Assembly (NCBI RefSeq): GCF_019236475.1
Contig: NZ_JAFAIX010000001.1
Location: 1-64,000, forward strand
Reading direction: 5' to 3'
DNA from: Chitinophaga sp.
GTDB taxonomy: Bacteria > Bacteroidota > Bacteroidia > Chitinophagales > Chitinophagaceae
Length of the DNA: 64,000 bases
The position numbers and the translations under genes are program-made. Position 1 is the first letter of the stretch. Every line of letters begins with the position of its first letter. Positions 8,583 through 18,400 of the stretch are shown one piece after another. Below the pieces are notes generated by a model. It was not told the DNA's origin and ran no database searches. It was given only the letters and a program-made list of their open reading frames with translations.

Positions 8583-9713
8583 TTATGCAGGCTGCAACAT
8601 TCCTTTCACGCGCTGGTTCACGATTTCTCTGTTATGCGTGATGCAGGCTCCTGCAACGATGTCATCATTGAAATTAATTTCCAGTTTTCCTTCTTTGGTA
8701 AGTATCAGTTTCAGGAAATTGAAAAGGTTCCTAGCATAGAGTTTACTCGCATCTGAAGGCATAGTAGCAGCCAGGTTGGAGTCTCCGATGATGGTTACTC
8801 CATTGTGTAGATACTGTTCATTATTCCGGGTGGCGGCGGTATTACCTCCAGTAGCCGCTGCCAGGTCAACAATCACTGCGCCGGAACGCATATTATCCAA
8901 CATTTCTGCGGTAATCAGCACAGGCGCTTTTTTACCGGGTATTTGGGCCGTGGTAATAATAATATCCGCCTTAGCGGTGCTTTCTGCAATTTTTTGTTGC
9001 TGAAGCAACTGGTATTCAGCGGATTGCTCTACCGCATAGCCTCCTGCCGCGGAAGCATCTGCAGCGCCTGCCACTTCTACAAACTTAGCGCCGAGGCTCA
9101 TCACCTCTTCTTTCACAGCAGGCCGGGTATCAAATACCTCTACCACTGCTCCTAGCCTACGGGCAGTGGCAATTGCCTGGAGGCCGGCAACACCGGCTCC
9201 CAGTATCAATACTTTGGCAGGAGCAATACTCCCTGCCGCTGTCATAAACATGGGAAAATAACGACTGTAGGTATATGCTGCCAGCAGTACGGCTTTATAC
9301 CCGGCGATATTGGCCTGGGAACTCAGCACGTCCATACTTTGGGCACGCGTAGTACGCGGAATGGCATCCAAACTTAAAGCAGTGATATTGGCCGAAGCCC
9401 ATTGCTCCACTTCCCGCGGACGGTACAGCGGCTGAAGGGTTCCTATCAGGATTTTCCCTGCAGGAATGGACGCTAACAACTCCTCACCCGGAGGGTGAAT
9501 AGTACAGATAATATCCGCTTTGGAAAGGATGTCGGAATGGGAGCAAATAACCGCTCCTGCAGCAGCGTACTGTTCATCATCGAAGAACGCGCTGACGCCG
9601 GCCCCTTGCTCCACCCACACGGTTACGGACATCTGCTGCAATTGTTTCACTACCTCTGGGACTAATGAAACACGGGTTTCCCTGTTTTTTTCTTTTAAAA
9701 TTCCTACAATCAT
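8583..9713 (-). CDS. pntAa: NAD(P) transhydrogenase, alpha subunit part 1
   Basis: This is the soluble NAD(H)-binding domain I of transhydrogenase (376 aa), related to alanine dehydrogenase. The N-terminus MIVGILKEKNRETRVSLVP is the family signature. The Rossmann motif VLILGAGVAGLQAIATARRLGA lies at about residues 168-189, and the mobile-loop region follows (IITTAQIPGKKAPVLIT). It is the first gene of pntAa-pntAb-pntB. The ATG is 63 bases after the stop of hemG, so readthrough from the haem genes is possible. Confidence 0.95.
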   Translation of the reverse strand: MIVGILKEKNRETRVSLVPEVVKQLQQMSVTVWVEQGAGVSAFFDDEQYAAAGAVICSHSDILSKADIICTIHPPGEELLASIPAGKILIGTLQPLYRPREVEQWASANITALSLDAIPRTTRAQSMDVLSSQANIAGYKAVLLAAYTYSRYFPMFMTAAGSIAPAKVLILGAGVAGLQAIATARRLGAVVEVFDTRPAVKEEVMSLGAKFVEVAGAADASAAGGYAVEQSAEYQLLQQQKIAESTAKADIIITTAQIPGKKAPVLITAEMLDNMRSGAVIVDLAAATGGNTAATRNNEQYLHNGVTIIGDSNLAATMPSDASKLYARNLFNFLKLILTKEGKLEINFNDDIVAGACITHNREIVNQRVKGMLQPA

Positions 9714-9775
9714 CTGGTGGAAAATTATATTGGAATTTAAAGAAAAAATGTATCACTATTTCCTTTTTCCCCGAA

Positions 9776-11122
9776 TTAATTTTTTGCCATCTTTTCTGCA
9801 AGCTGGCTTGCATACTGTATCAGTGCGGGAACAGCCACTCCCTTAACATAATTACCGGCAATATGGATACCAGGCCAAGTATGCTCAAATTTCTCCACGG
9901 CGCTACGCACCTGGGCAAAACCCACATTTAACTGCGGAATAGCGTTCTTCACAACAGCAAAATGCTGCATCACAGGAGCAGCAGAAATATGTAATAACTG
10001 GCTTAATTCACTGAGAATCTGTTGGCGAAGAACGGCATGATCGCCCTCCTTCAGGAGATGTTGGAGTCTTGCCCCACCTGTAAATACGGTGAATAACACC
10101 TTTCCTTCCGGCGCTTTCTCCGGGAATATGGCCGCATTGCAAATAACTCCCAGGAAATGGAGTTTTTCGGCATTAGGCACTAAGAAACCAAAGCCGTCAA
10201 CTGGATTTCCAATAGCAGCGGCATCATAACCCAGGTGGAATACGCCCATTTCAGGGTATTCCAGCGCCTGTAACAGACCTGCCAATGAAAGATCCAGGGG
10301 TTCTATCATATTGGCAGTACTATAGGCGGGAGTGGTCAGGATAATGCGGGAGAATTCCTGGAGAGAAAGGTTCCCATTCTCTATATACCCCACTTCATAT
10401 CCAGATGCAGTAGATTGAATAGTATTAACAGCACAATTGAATTTTACAGGGGTTTGCAACTTGTCCAGCAAAGCTTTGCCAAGTTGGGCATTCCCTCCTT
10501 TCAAACTGATGATCTTTCTGCTGCCCATCGTGCCTTTTTCTTTCATCAGTCCTTTGGTGATGCTACCGTATTCTTTTTCCCAACGAGGCAGCATCGGCAG
10601 TATTTCTGCAATACTCAGCTTATCGGGATTACCTGCGTAAATGCCGGAAAGTACGGGATCAAACACATACTCCGCTATTTCCTGATTGAAACGGCGTGTA
10701 ACGAAAGAGGATACAGACTCTTCACCTGCTGGTGGTACTGACTTGCGAAAGCGTTCTGTAAAGAGTTTCCATTTGCTGGCGCGACTCAGGTACTTAGAAC
10801 CGATTATCTTAAAGGGATGCGGAGAAACGGCATGTAAGGCATTGTTTCTCACAAGGAACCTGTTTTTACTGGAGGCAGAAGCGACAAGGATCTTATCGCC
10901 TAGTCCCAGTTGCTGGAGATACGTGAGCATTTCCGGGGATGCAGCGAGGGAATTAGGACCTGCGTCCAATTCAAATCCATCTACGTGCAAGGATTTCAAT
11001 ACTCCGCCTGCATGATCCGACGCTTCCATTACCTGGTAAGGAATCTGGCGCTGTTGCAGCTCATAGGCGATACTTAATCCGGAAATTCCGGCTCCAACGA
11101 TTAAAACGGGTTGCTGTGGCAT
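9776..11122 (-). CDS. hemG: Protoporphyrinogen oxidase, HemY type
   Basis: This oxygen-dependent FAD enzyme (448 aa) oxidises protoporphyrinogen IX to protoporphyrin IX, the penultimate step of haem synthesis. The FAD-binding motif VLIVGAGISGLSIAYEL is at the N-terminus. ELDAGPNSL and the C-terminal block PGIHIAGNYVKGVAVP, where flavin is contacted, are typical of the HemY/PPO family. It follows hemH by 18 bases on the same strand, so the two last steps of the pathway are cotranscribed. The window lacks HemQ, so the protoporphyrin branch is implied. An alternative coproporphyrinogen-oxidising role is less likely given the adjacent hemF and hemH. Confidence 0.93.
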   Translation of the reverse strand: MPQQPVLIVGAGISGLSIAYELQQRQIPYQVMEASDHAGGVLKSLHVDGFELDAGPNSLAASPEMLTYLQQLGLGDKILVASASSKNRFLVRNNALHAVSPHPFKIIGSKYLSRASKWKLFTERFRKSVPPAGEESVSSFVTRRFNQEIAEYVFDPVLSGIYAGNPDKLSIAEILPMLPRWEKEYGSITKGLMKEKGTMGSRKIISLKGGNAQLGKALLDKLQTPVKFNCAVNTIQSTASGYEVGYIENGNLSLQEFSRIILTTPAYSTANMIEPLDLSLAGLLQALEYPEMGVFHLGYDAAAIGNPVDGFGFLVPNAEKLHFLGVICNAAIFPEKAPEGKVLFTVFTGGARLQHLLKEGDHAVLRQQILSELSQLLHISAAPVMQHFAVVKNAIPQLNVGFAQVRSAVEKFEHTWPGIHIAGNYVKGVAVPALIQYASQLAEKMAKN

Positions 11123-11140
11123 AAGGATAATCTTTACGTT

Positions 11141-12175
11141 CTACTTTTCTATCAACTGAGTGCAATATTTCACAATCGCATTTACCCACAGTGGGTGTAC
11201 ATTCAAGCATGGTATCATCGTGAAGCTGTCGCCTCCATTGCTCATAAAGGTATGCTTCCCTTCTACTGCGATCTCTTCAAGGGTTTCCAGGCAATCGGAT
11301 ACGAATGCCGGGCATACTACCAACAGCTTTTTCTTCCCTTCTTTTGGCAACTCTTCAAAACGAGCAGCAGTATAAGGTTGAATCCATTCTTCCTTGCCCA
11401 ATCGGGATTGGAAACTGATGCCCCATTTATCTTTTGGCAGGCCCAACTTCTCTGCCACCAGTTCTGCGGTAATCGTTACCTGATGACGATAACAGAACTC
11501 ATGAGCAGGCGATTTCACATGACAACAATCATTTACCTGTAGGCAATGCTTGCCGGTGATATCTCCTTTTCGTATATGCCTTACCGGTACACCATGGTAA
11601 CTGAAAAGTACATAGTCATAATCTTGCTGCAGATAAGGACGCATGCTTTCCGCTACTGCCTGGATATAATCCGGTTCGTCATAGAACGGAGGTACTAAGG
11701 TTAGTTTGAACTTGTATTTCTTTTTACGATAAACTTCTTTCGCATACTCTGCTGCTGTTTCATAAGAAGACATCGCGTAATGTGGATACAATGGCAGCAT
11801 GATGACTTCTTTCAATTGAGGATTATCCTGCAACAGTTTATTGTAAGCTGCTTCCGGAGACGGACTACCATAGCGCATGGCTATCTCCACAGGTATCTCC
11901 ATATCGTGCTGCACGGCGGTCTGTAATTGTTTGGTAAGTACCATCAACGGAGAACCTTCTTCCCACCAGATAGATTGATAAGCTTCCGCTGATTTAGGCG
12001 CACGTTTAGGAACAATAACACCGCCCACCAGCAACTTGCGCATTAACCATGGATAATCGATTACACGCTTATCCATCAGAAACTCCATCAAATACTTTTT
12101 AACATCCGGAACAGATGTTGAATCAGGTGAACCCAGATTCATCAATACAATTCCTACATCAGATTTATTGACCAT
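11141..12175 (-). CDS. hemH: Ferrochelatase
   Basis: This enzyme (344 aa) inserts Fe2+ into protoporphyrin IX to give protohaem. The signature FSYHGVPVRHIRKGD carries the catalytic His, and GISFQSRLGKEEWIQPY is the second conserved block. The start is the ATG giving MVNKSDVGIVLMNLGSPDS, matching the family N-terminus. It is the first gene of a minus-strand hemH-hemG pair that diverges from the seven-gene hem operon, with about 330 bases of shared control region. A TAnnTTTG box lies just upstream. Confidence 0.96.
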   Translation of the reverse strand: MVNKSDVGIVLMNLGSPDSTSVPDVKKYLMEFLMDKRVIDYPWLMRKLLVGGVIVPKRAPKSAEAYQSIWWEEGSPLMVLTKQLQTAVQHDMEIPVEIAMRYGSPSPEAAYNKLLQDNPQLKEVIMLPLYPHYAMSSYETAAEYAKEVYRKKKYKFKLTLVPPFYDEPDYIQAVAESMRPYLQQDYDYVLFSYHGVPVRHIRKGDITGKHCLQVNDCCHVKSPAHEFCYRHQVTITAELVAEKLGLPKDKWGISFQSRLGKEEWIQPYTAARFEELPKEGKKKLLVVCPAFVSDCLETLEEIAVEGKHTFMSNGGDSFTMIPCLNVHPLWVNAIVKYCTQLIEK

Positions 12176-12503
12176 GCTTTCTTTAAAATTGTAGCAAATT
12201 TAGGGGTGTTTCACTGATTTTTATTCAGGCTACAGTATAGAATATCCTAACTTGTGTATCGATGAAAGTGATAGGCAGCGCGTGAATGTCATCTGTTTGT
12301 AATGAATAAATCATACGATCTTAATTTTTGGCAGACAAATGCCGCTCTATGGCTGGCCGCATCTGCAAAAGGATGAAACCTGATAAATATCATTTTTTCA
12401 TCGTATTGATTACCAGTGCAAGATATGACACACTAATGACAGCCTAATCCAGTTGTTTGCAGCGTATGCCAGTATTTTTGCACCCGGAAGCTTATACAGA
12501 AAC
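12176..12503. promoter_or_regulatory. Divergent control region between hemH and hemA
   Basis: These 328 bases hold the starts of both haem transcription units. On the minus strand TAAATTTG (12202 to 12195) fits the Bacteroidota -7 box and would give hemH a leader of about 15-20 bases. On the plus strand TTTG at 12296-12299 and TAATTTTTG at 12322-12330, 22 bases apart, make a poorer promoter for hemA and would leave a leader near 170 bases. No known riboswitch fold was recognised. The long hemA leader is a plausible site for haem-dependent control, but this is inference. Confidence 0.4.
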
Positions 12504-13757
12504 ATGCAGGTCAGTCACTCAAAAGAAATAGCAAATTTTCATATCGTTGGGATCAACTATAAGAAAACAGACGCTGCTATCAGGGGATTATACGCCATCA
12601 ACCCGGCCCAATACCAACAACTCCTGGAGCATGCCAGGACTGTGCAATTAGATGATCTCTTTGTACTCTCCACTTGTAACAGAACAGAAGTCTATGGATT
12701 TGCTGCCAGTCCGGGGCAATTCATCGACTTATTGTGTGAACAAACAAAAGGCGATAGAGATCAATTGTTGGAAATCGCTTACACCAAATCCGGTGAAGAA
12801 GCCATCAGACATTTGTACCAAGTAGGAACCGGTCTGGACTCTCAGATCCTGGGCGACTATGAAATCATTGGTCAAATCCGCAATGCCGCCAAGTTTGCCA
12901 AATCAGAAGGCTCACTGGGCAGCTTCTTGGAAAGACTCGTGAACAGTGTTTTGCAGGTTTCAAAATTAATCAAAACCGAAACAGGTCTTAGCGCTGGAAC
13001 CGTATCTGTGGCCTTTGCCGCCGTACGTATGATGGAACGTAAAGTACCTGATATCAAAGATAAAAAGATCGTATTGTTGGGTGTAGGCAAAATCGGCCGC
13101 AACACCACCAAAAATATGATCGAATATCTGGGGGTGAAAGAGGTAACTCTCATCAACCGTACCCTCCAAGTAGCGGAAGAATTCGCTGCTCAACACGGAT
13201 TGAAATACGCGCCTTACGAAAATATGGTGCCTGAAATCCAACAGGCCGATGTACTGCTCGTAGCTTCTAATGCGCCACAACCCACTGTATTGGTGGATCA
13301 TCTTCGCAACACTTCTCCAAAAGTGGTAATAGATCTCTCTATTCCATTCAACGTAGAAGCAGCCGTTGGCGACCTGGACCATGTGTCCCTCATCAACGTA
13401 GATGAACTCTCCAAAGTGCAGGACGAAACCCTGCAAAACAGACTCGGCGAAGTTCCTAAAGCCATTTCCATCATCGATGAATACATGGAGGAATTCCTCT
13501 ACTGGTACAAAATGCGCAAACACGCAGTAGTACTGAAAGCGGTGAAGGATAAACTGCACGAAATTCACATGCGCGAAATTCAACAGCAGAAAAATGGCGC
13601 TACCTACAAACAGGAAGACATGGAACAAGTGTCCGGCCGCATCATTCAAAAAATGATTAATCTCATGGCAGGTAAAGTCCGCAAGGAAACAGAGAAAAGT
13701 GATCTCTACATCTCCATGATTAACGATATTTTCGAGACAGGAGTTAACCAGGAATAA
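12504..13757 (+). CDS. hemA: Glutamyl-tRNA reductase
   Basis: This enzyme reduces glutamyl-tRNA(Glu) to glutamate-1-semialdehyde with NADPH, the first committed step of the C5 haem pathway (417 aa). The catalytic Cys is in STCNRTEVY (Cys58). The NADPH domain shows LLGVGKIGRNTTKNM, and the C-terminal helical dimerisation domain follows. The ATG at 12504 gives MQVSHSKEIANFHIVG, aligned with the family. An upstream in-frame TTG at 12453 was rejected. It heads the operon hemA-hemC-hemD-hemE-hemF-hemB-hemL. Confidence 0.96.
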   Translation: MQVSHSKEIANFHIVGINYKKTDAAIRGLYAINPAQYQQLLEHARTVQLDDLFVLSTCNRTEVYGFAASPGQFIDLLCEQTKGDRDQLLEIAYTKSGEEAIRHLYQVGTGLDSQILGDYEIIGQIRNAAKFAKSEGSLGSFLERLVNSVLQVSKLIKTETGLSAGTVSVAFAAVRMMERKVPDIKDKKIVLLGVGKIGRNTTKNMIEYLGVKEVTLINRTLQVAEEFAAQHGLKYAPYENMVPEIQQADVLLVASNAPQPTVLVDHLRNTSPKVVIDLSIPFNVEAAVGDLDHVSLINVDELSKVQDETLQNRLGEVPKAISIIDEYMEEFLYWYKMRKHAVVLKAVKDKLHEIHMREIQQQKNGATYKQEDMEQVSGRIIQKMINLMAGKVRKETEKSDLYISMINDIFETGVNQE

Positions 13758-13761
13758 CAAC

Positions 13762-14682
13762 ATGGAAAAAGTTATCAGGATAGGCACAAGAGAAAGCCAA
13801 CTGGCACTATGGCAGGCACACCAGGTAAACAATCTGCTGACCGCTCAGGGATACAGAACAGAACTGGTACCGATCAAAAGTGAAGGAGATATTGACCTGG
13901 TTACACCCCTGTACGAAATCGGTGTACAAGGCATCTTCACTAAAAGCCTTGACATCGCACTGCTAAATGGCCGCATCGATATTGCCGTTCATTCCTTCAA
14001 AGATGTACCCACACAGTTGCCACAACAAATAGTTACTGCCGCTGTGCTGGAACGCGGTCCTGTAAAGGATTTGCTAGTATACAAAACCAATACGGATTTT
14101 CTGGAGCAACCAAGCTATATCGCGAACATCGCTACCAGTAGCGTTCGCCGTAAAGCCCAATGGCTGCGCAAATACCCACATCATCAGTTGCACAACCTGC
14201 GCGGAAATGTAAACACCCGCCTGCAGAAACTTGCCGCTGAAAACTGGGACGGCGCGATCTTCGCCGCCGCAGGACTGGAAAGAATCAATGTACGCCCAGC
14301 AACAAGTATCGAACTCGACTGGATGCTGCCAGCTCCTGCACAAGGCGCTGTAGTAGTAGTATGCCGAGAAGACGATTACTTCAGCCTGGAAGCATGCGCT
14401 GCTTTCAACCACGCTCCTACCGCCCTGGCCACCAGGATTGAAAGAGAATTTCTACGTACACTCATGGGAGGATGCACCACCCCTATCAGCGCGTACGCCC
14501 ATATTCAGAACGATACTGTGTTCTTCGAAGGTGAAATTTGTAGCCTCGACGGAACCAAATGTTTCAGGACCACCCGCCAAACCTCCACAGGTAACGCCGC
14601 CGGCACCGGTAAAGATGCCGCCGAGGAATTACTGGCTAAAGGCGCCGCTGAAATTGTAGCACAGATAAGAAATGTCAAATGA
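13762..14682 (+). CDS. hemC: Hydroxymethylbilane synthase (porphobilinogen deaminase)
   Basis: This enzyme polymerises four porphobilinogen units into hydroxymethylbilane (306 aa). The N-terminal IRIGTRESQLALWQA is diagnostic. The dipyrromethane cofactor is attached to the Cys of LMGGCTTPIS (Cys238), and the Asp of VHSFKDVPT is the catalytic acid region. It starts four bases after the hemA stop. Its last codons overlap the start of hemD by 11 bases, which suggests translational coupling. Confidence 0.97.
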   Translation: MEKVIRIGTRESQLALWQAHQVNNLLTAQGYRTELVPIKSEGDIDLVTPLYEIGVQGIFTKSLDIALLNGRIDIAVHSFKDVPTQLPQQIVTAAVLERGPVKDLLVYKTNTDFLEQPSYIANIATSSVRRKAQWLRKYPHHQLHNLRGNVNTRLQKLAAENWDGAIFAAAGLERINVRPATSIELDWMLPAPAQGAVVVVCREDDYFSLEACAAFNHAPTALATRIEREFLRTLMGGCTTPISAYAHIQNDTVFFEGEICSLDGTKCFRTTRQTSTGNAAGTGKDAAEELLAKGAAEIVAQIRNVK

Positions 14683-15388
14683 TCATTACCGCATATTATG
14701 CACAAGACCAATCCCTGCAAGTCTGATCCAGATGGCAGCAGGCCATGGTATTGACATAACGGTAAAAGAATTCATTCAAATCTCTCCTGTCTATCTACCC
14801 GAACTCTCCGGCGAAGAAAATATCCGCAAGGTACTCACCGATATTCCCATGGCCTTTACCAGCGCACATGCCGTGAATATTCTTCGGGAAATACTTGGGG
14901 AAATAAATATCGCTAATGACATCTGCTGCATCTCTGGTAATACCAGAATAGCAGCAGAACAAGCCTTCCCGGCGTCTGCTATCATCGCACAGGCCCCTTA
15001 TGGCATAGAGCTGGCCAACGCTATGCTCCAATTGAAAAATATTCATACTGTCAATTTCTTCTGCGGAAATATTCATCGCAAAGAACTCCCGGAAACCCTT
15101 AGCCAGGCCGGTATACAGGTGAATAAATATGTGATCTACGAAAATAATCCGCAACCGGAAACAGTGGCTGACCATTACCATGGTATCTTCTTCTTCAGCC
15201 CTAGCGCCGTTAGCAGCTATTTCTCTGCCAACAGCATCCCCGCGGATACCGTGTGCTTCGCCATAGGAACTACCACTGCCAACGCTCTCCGGGAAGTTAC
15301 CCAAAACAAGATTATTATCAGCACCAACGTTGATGCCGACAGTATGGTGCAAACAACTATATCATACTTTAACAACAATAATTGCTAA
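14672..15388 (+). CDS. hemD: Uroporphyrinogen-III synthase
   Basis: This enzyme closes hydroxymethylbilane with inversion of ring D (238 aa). The family is poorly conserved. The evidence is the length, two Rossmann-like halves, the C-terminal block [18 protein letters not shown] and [12 protein letters not shown], and above all its position between hemC and hemE. The ATG at 14672 overlaps the end of hemC by 11 bases. Confidence 0.92.
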   Translation: MSNDHYRILCTRPIPASLIQMAAGHGIDITVKEFIQISPVYLPELSGEENIRKVLTDIPMAFTSAHAVNILREILGEINIANDICCISGNTRIAAEQAFPASAIIAQAPYGIELANAMLQLKNIHTVNFFCGNIHRKELPETLSQAGIQVNKYVIYENNPQPETVADHYHGIFFFSPSAVSSYFSANSIPADTVCFAIGTTTANALREVTQNKIIISTNVDADSMVQTTISYFNNNNC

Positions 15389-15390
15389 GA

Positions 15391-16419
15391 ATGAGCGCAT
15401 TGAAGAATGACTTACTGCTAAAAGCCCTCAAAGGTGAAACTGTTTCCCGCACACCCGTATGGATGATGCGTCAGGCTGGAAGATACCTGCCGGACTATAT
15501 CAAGCTGCGTGATAAATATTCCTTTTTTGAACGCTGCGAAAATCCAGAACTGGCAACAGAAATCACCGTTATGCCTGTTGATCAGGTAGGTGTGGATGCA
15601 GCAATCATCTTCTCCGATATCCTTGTGGTGCCACAAGCCATGGGCATGGAAGTGCAACTGGTGGAAAAAGTAGGCCCACTCCTCCCTCAACCGGTGAAAG
15701 GTGCGGCAGACCTGTCTCGCCTCTGCGTACCAGATGTACATGAGCGCCTGCACTACGTTTTCGATGCACTCAAACTGACAAAACAAACATTGGCTGGCCG
15801 CGTTCCATTAATCGGTTTCGCGGGCGCCCCTTGGACCCTCCTTTGCTACATGGTACAAGGTAAAGGCTCCAAAACTTTCGATGAAGCGAAAGGTTTCTGC
15901 TACCAACAACCAGCAGTAGCCCATCAACTGCTGCAAATGATCACCGATACCACTATCGCTTATCTGAAAGCGCAAGTAGCCGCTGGCGCTGATTTGGTAC
16001 AGGTGTTCGACTCATGGGGCGGATTACTCAGCCCTGTTGATTTTGAAGTATTCTCCCTCCAATATATCCGTCAGATCGTTGCAGCAATGAAAGATGTCTG
16101 CCCTACTATCGTGTTCGCAAAAGGAGCATGGTTTGCACTGGAAGATATGGCTGCTACAGGAGCCCATGGCCTCGGTATCGATTGGGCGATCAAACCTGAA
16201 CTGGCTCGCCAATTCGCTGGTGAAAACGTAACCCTCCAAGGTAACTTCGACCCTGCTAAACTGCTGGCGCCAATTCCGGAAATTGAGAAATCTGTGAAAG
16301 AAATGCTGAAAGGCTTTGGCAGACAGCGTTACATCGCTAACCTCGGTCATGGTATTTTACCTAATGTACCAGTAGCACACGCCAAAGCATTTGTTGAAAC
16401 CGTTAAAGCACACGGATAA
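15391..16419 (+). CDS. hemE: Uroporphyrinogen decarboxylase
   Basis: This enzyme removes four carboxyls from uroporphyrinogen III to give coproporphyrinogen III (342 aa). The signature [15 protein letters not shown] is at the N-terminus, and [20 protein letters not shown] is the second conserved block. The ATG at 15391 lies two bases after the hemD stop. An in-frame TTG at 15382 inside hemD would add three residues and is not favoured. The stop overlaps the hemF start by one base (TAATG). Confidence 0.97.
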   Translation: MSALKNDLLLKALKGETVSRTPVWMMRQAGRYLPDYIKLRDKYSFFERCENPELATEITVMPVDQVGVDAAIIFSDILVVPQAMGMEVQLVEKVGPLLPQPVKGAADLSRLCVPDVHERLHYVFDALKLTKQTLAGRVPLIGFAGAPWTLLCYMVQGKGSKTFDEAKGFCYQQPAVAHQLLQMITDTTIAYLKAQVAAGADLVQVFDSWGGLLSPVDFEVFSLQYIRQIVAAMKDVCPTIVFAKGAWFALEDMAATGAHGLGIDWAIKPELARQFAGENVTLQGNFDPAKLLAPIPEIEKSVKEMLKGFGRQRYIANLGHGILPNVPVAHAKAFVETVKAHG

Positions 16420-17333
16420 TGAAGTCTGTCAAAAACGAATTTATCGCTTTTATACACCAGCTCCAGGATGATATCTGCCAGGCCTTCGAGAAAATCGATG
16501 GCAAGGCTACCTTCCGGGAAGATCTCTGGGAACGCCCTGGCGGCGGTGGCGGAAAATCCCGCGTAATCGCTGATGGTAATGTATTCGAGAAAGGCGGCGT
16601 AAGCACCTCCATCGTACATGGCCAGTTGCCAGAAGTAATGGCGCAACAATTCGGCGTTACCAACAGCCAGTTTATGGCTTGTGGTATCTCCCTGGTGATA
16701 CATCCCCGTAATCCCTTTGTTCCTACAGTTCACGCGAATTTCCGCTACTTTGAACTGTATGATCAAGATGGATTATTGAAAGACAGTTGGTTCGGTGGTG
16801 GCGCAGATCTCACACCGTATTACCTGGATGAAAAAGATGGTATCCATTTCCACCAGACATTTAAAAATGCCTGCGATCCATTTGGTGCTGACCTCTATCC
16901 AAAATATAAAAAACATTGCGATGAATATTTCATCAATAAACATCGCGACAATGAAGCACGTGGTATCGGTGGTATCTTCTTCGATTACCTCCGCCCAGGC
17001 ACTGCTGGCACTGTAGACGAAATTTTCGCCTTCTCACAAGCCACTGGAAAGGCTTTCCTGCCAGCATACCTGCCCATTGTAGAAAAAACAATGAACATTC
17101 CATATACAGAAGAACACCGCAACTGGCAAGCTTACAGACGCGGACGATATGTGGAATTCAACCTTATACACGACAGAGGAACCCTCTTCGGTCTGAAAAC
17201 AAATGGCCGCACGGAATCTATCCTGATGAGCCTTCCTCCGGTAGCAAGATGGGAATACGATTACCATCCTACACCCGGTAGTCCGGAAGCAAAACTGGTA
17301 GAATACCTGAAGCCAAGAGAATGGGCAAAGTAA
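16419..17333 (+). CDS. hemF: Oxygen-dependent coproporphyrinogen III oxidase
   Basis: This aerobic enzyme converts coproporphyrinogen III to protoporphyrinogen IX using O2 (304 aa). Family motifs visible are WERPGGGGGKSRVI, FEKGGVSTSIVHG, WFGGGADLTPYYL and RGRYVEFNLIHDRGT. Its presence, rather than the radical-SAM HemN, points to aerobic haem synthesis, although HemN could be encoded elsewhere. It is coupled to hemE by a TAATG overlap. Confidence 0.97.
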   Translation: MKSVKNEFIAFIHQLQDDICQAFEKIDGKATFREDLWERPGGGGGKSRVIADGNVFEKGGVSTSIVHGQLPEVMAQQFGVTNSQFMACGISLVIHPRNPFVPTVHANFRYFELYDQDGLLKDSWFGGGADLTPYYLDEKDGIHFHQTFKNACDPFGADLYPKYKKHCDEYFINKHRDNEARGIGGIFFDYLRPGTAGTVDEIFAFSQATGKAFLPAYLPIVEKTMNIPYTEEHRNWQAYRRGRYVEFNLIHDRGTLFGLKTNGRTESILMSLPPVARWEYDYHPTPGSPEAKLVEYLKPREWAK

Positions 17334-17360
17334 CTTTGGAAAATTCTAAAACATTATAAG

Positions 17361-18332
17361 ATGATCCGTAGAAACAGAATTTTGAGAACTTCTCCCGCCA
17401 TTCGCGCAATGGTAGCGGAAACAATCCTGACACCAAGCGATTTTATCGCTCCGTTATTTGTAACCGAAGGAGAAAATGTGAAGGAAGAGATCAGCTCTAT
17501 GCCGGGATATTTCCGCTATTCCCTCGACCTGACAGTACAAGAAGCGAAAGAGTTGTGGACCTTGGGCATTAAAAGCGTACTGCTTTTCGTTAAGGCTCCT
17601 GACAATGTGAAAGATAATAAAGGTACGGAAGCCGTTAATCCAAACGGATTAATGCAACGCAGCATCCGCGCTATCAAAGCTGCCATTCCTGAAATGGTAG
17701 TAATGACAGACGTTGCCCTAGACCCTTACTCCTCCTACGGTCATGATGGTATCGTGGAAGGAACTGAAATTCTGAACGACGCAACAGTAGAAGTACTGGC
17801 ACGTATGAGTCTGAGCCATGCCCAAGCTGGCGCCGACTTCATTGCCCCTAGCGATATGATGGATGGCCGTATCCTCGCTATCAGAAATATCCTGGAAGAA
17901 AACGGTTTCGATAAAGTAGGTATCATGGCTTACAGTGCGAAATATGCATCCTGCTTCTACGGTCCTTTCCGTGACGCACTGGATTCCGCACCAGGCTTCG
18001 GCGATAAAAAATCTTACCAAATGGACTACGCTAATTCCCGCGAAGCTATCCGTGAAACACTGATGGATATTGAGGAAGGCGCAGATATCGTGATGGTAAA
18101 ACCTGCAATGGCTTACATGGACATTATCCGCATCATTAAAGATCGTACTACCGTTCCCGTTAGTGCATACCATGTGAGCGGCGAATATGCCATGATTAAA
18201 GCCGCCGCACAGAATGGTTGGCTCAATGAAGAGAAAGCGATCATCGAGTCACTCACCAGCCTAAAACGTGCCGGTGCAGACCTCATCGCTACCTACTTTG
18301 CTAAAGATGCAGCTAAACTGCTCCAGCGATAA
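17361..18332 (+). CDS. hemB: Porphobilinogen synthase (delta-aminolevulinate dehydratase)
   Basis: This enzyme condenses two aminolevulinates to porphobilinogen (323 aa). The Schiff-base lysines are in [18 protein letters not shown] and [13 protein letters not shown]. The metal region reads [15 protein letters not shown], with Ala/Asp/Asp where zinc-dependent enzymes have three cysteines, so a magnesium-dependent, zinc-independent enzyme is expected from established family knowledge. It starts 27 bases after hemF. A weak hairpin lies between it and hemL. Confidence 0.96.
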   Translation: MIRRNRILRTSPAIRAMVAETILTPSDFIAPLFVTEGENVKEEISSMPGYFRYSLDLTVQEAKELWTLGIKSVLLFVKAPDNVKDNKGTEAVNPNGLMQRSIRAIKAAIPEMVVMTDVALDPYSSYGHDGIVEGTEILNDATVEVLARMSLSHAQAGADFIAPSDMMDGRILAIRNILEENGFDKVGIMAYSAKYASCFYGPFRDALDSAPGFGDKKSYQMDYANSREAIRETLMDIEEGADIVMVKPAMAYMDIIRIIKDRTTVPVSAYHVSGEYAMIKAAAQNGWLNEEKAIIESLTSLKRAGADLIATYFAKDAAKLLQR

Positions 18333-18400
18333 AAAAACCTGGTACAATTTTTATCGTAAATTGCACCGGTAAATTAAATTCAATAAAAACTATTCACCGC

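Noticed and set aside
12453..12503. 17-residue extension of HemA from a TTG
   Set aside because: The ATG at 12504 aligns with the family start.
12966..13832. Long minus-strand frame opposite hemA and hemC
   Set aside because: Shadow of hemA; rich in His, Phe and Val with no recognisable motif, and crosses a real gene boundary.
18333..18400. Terminator between hemB and hemL
   Set aside because: The stem needs a bulge and a mismatch and lacks a T run, so hemL is more likely part of the same operon.
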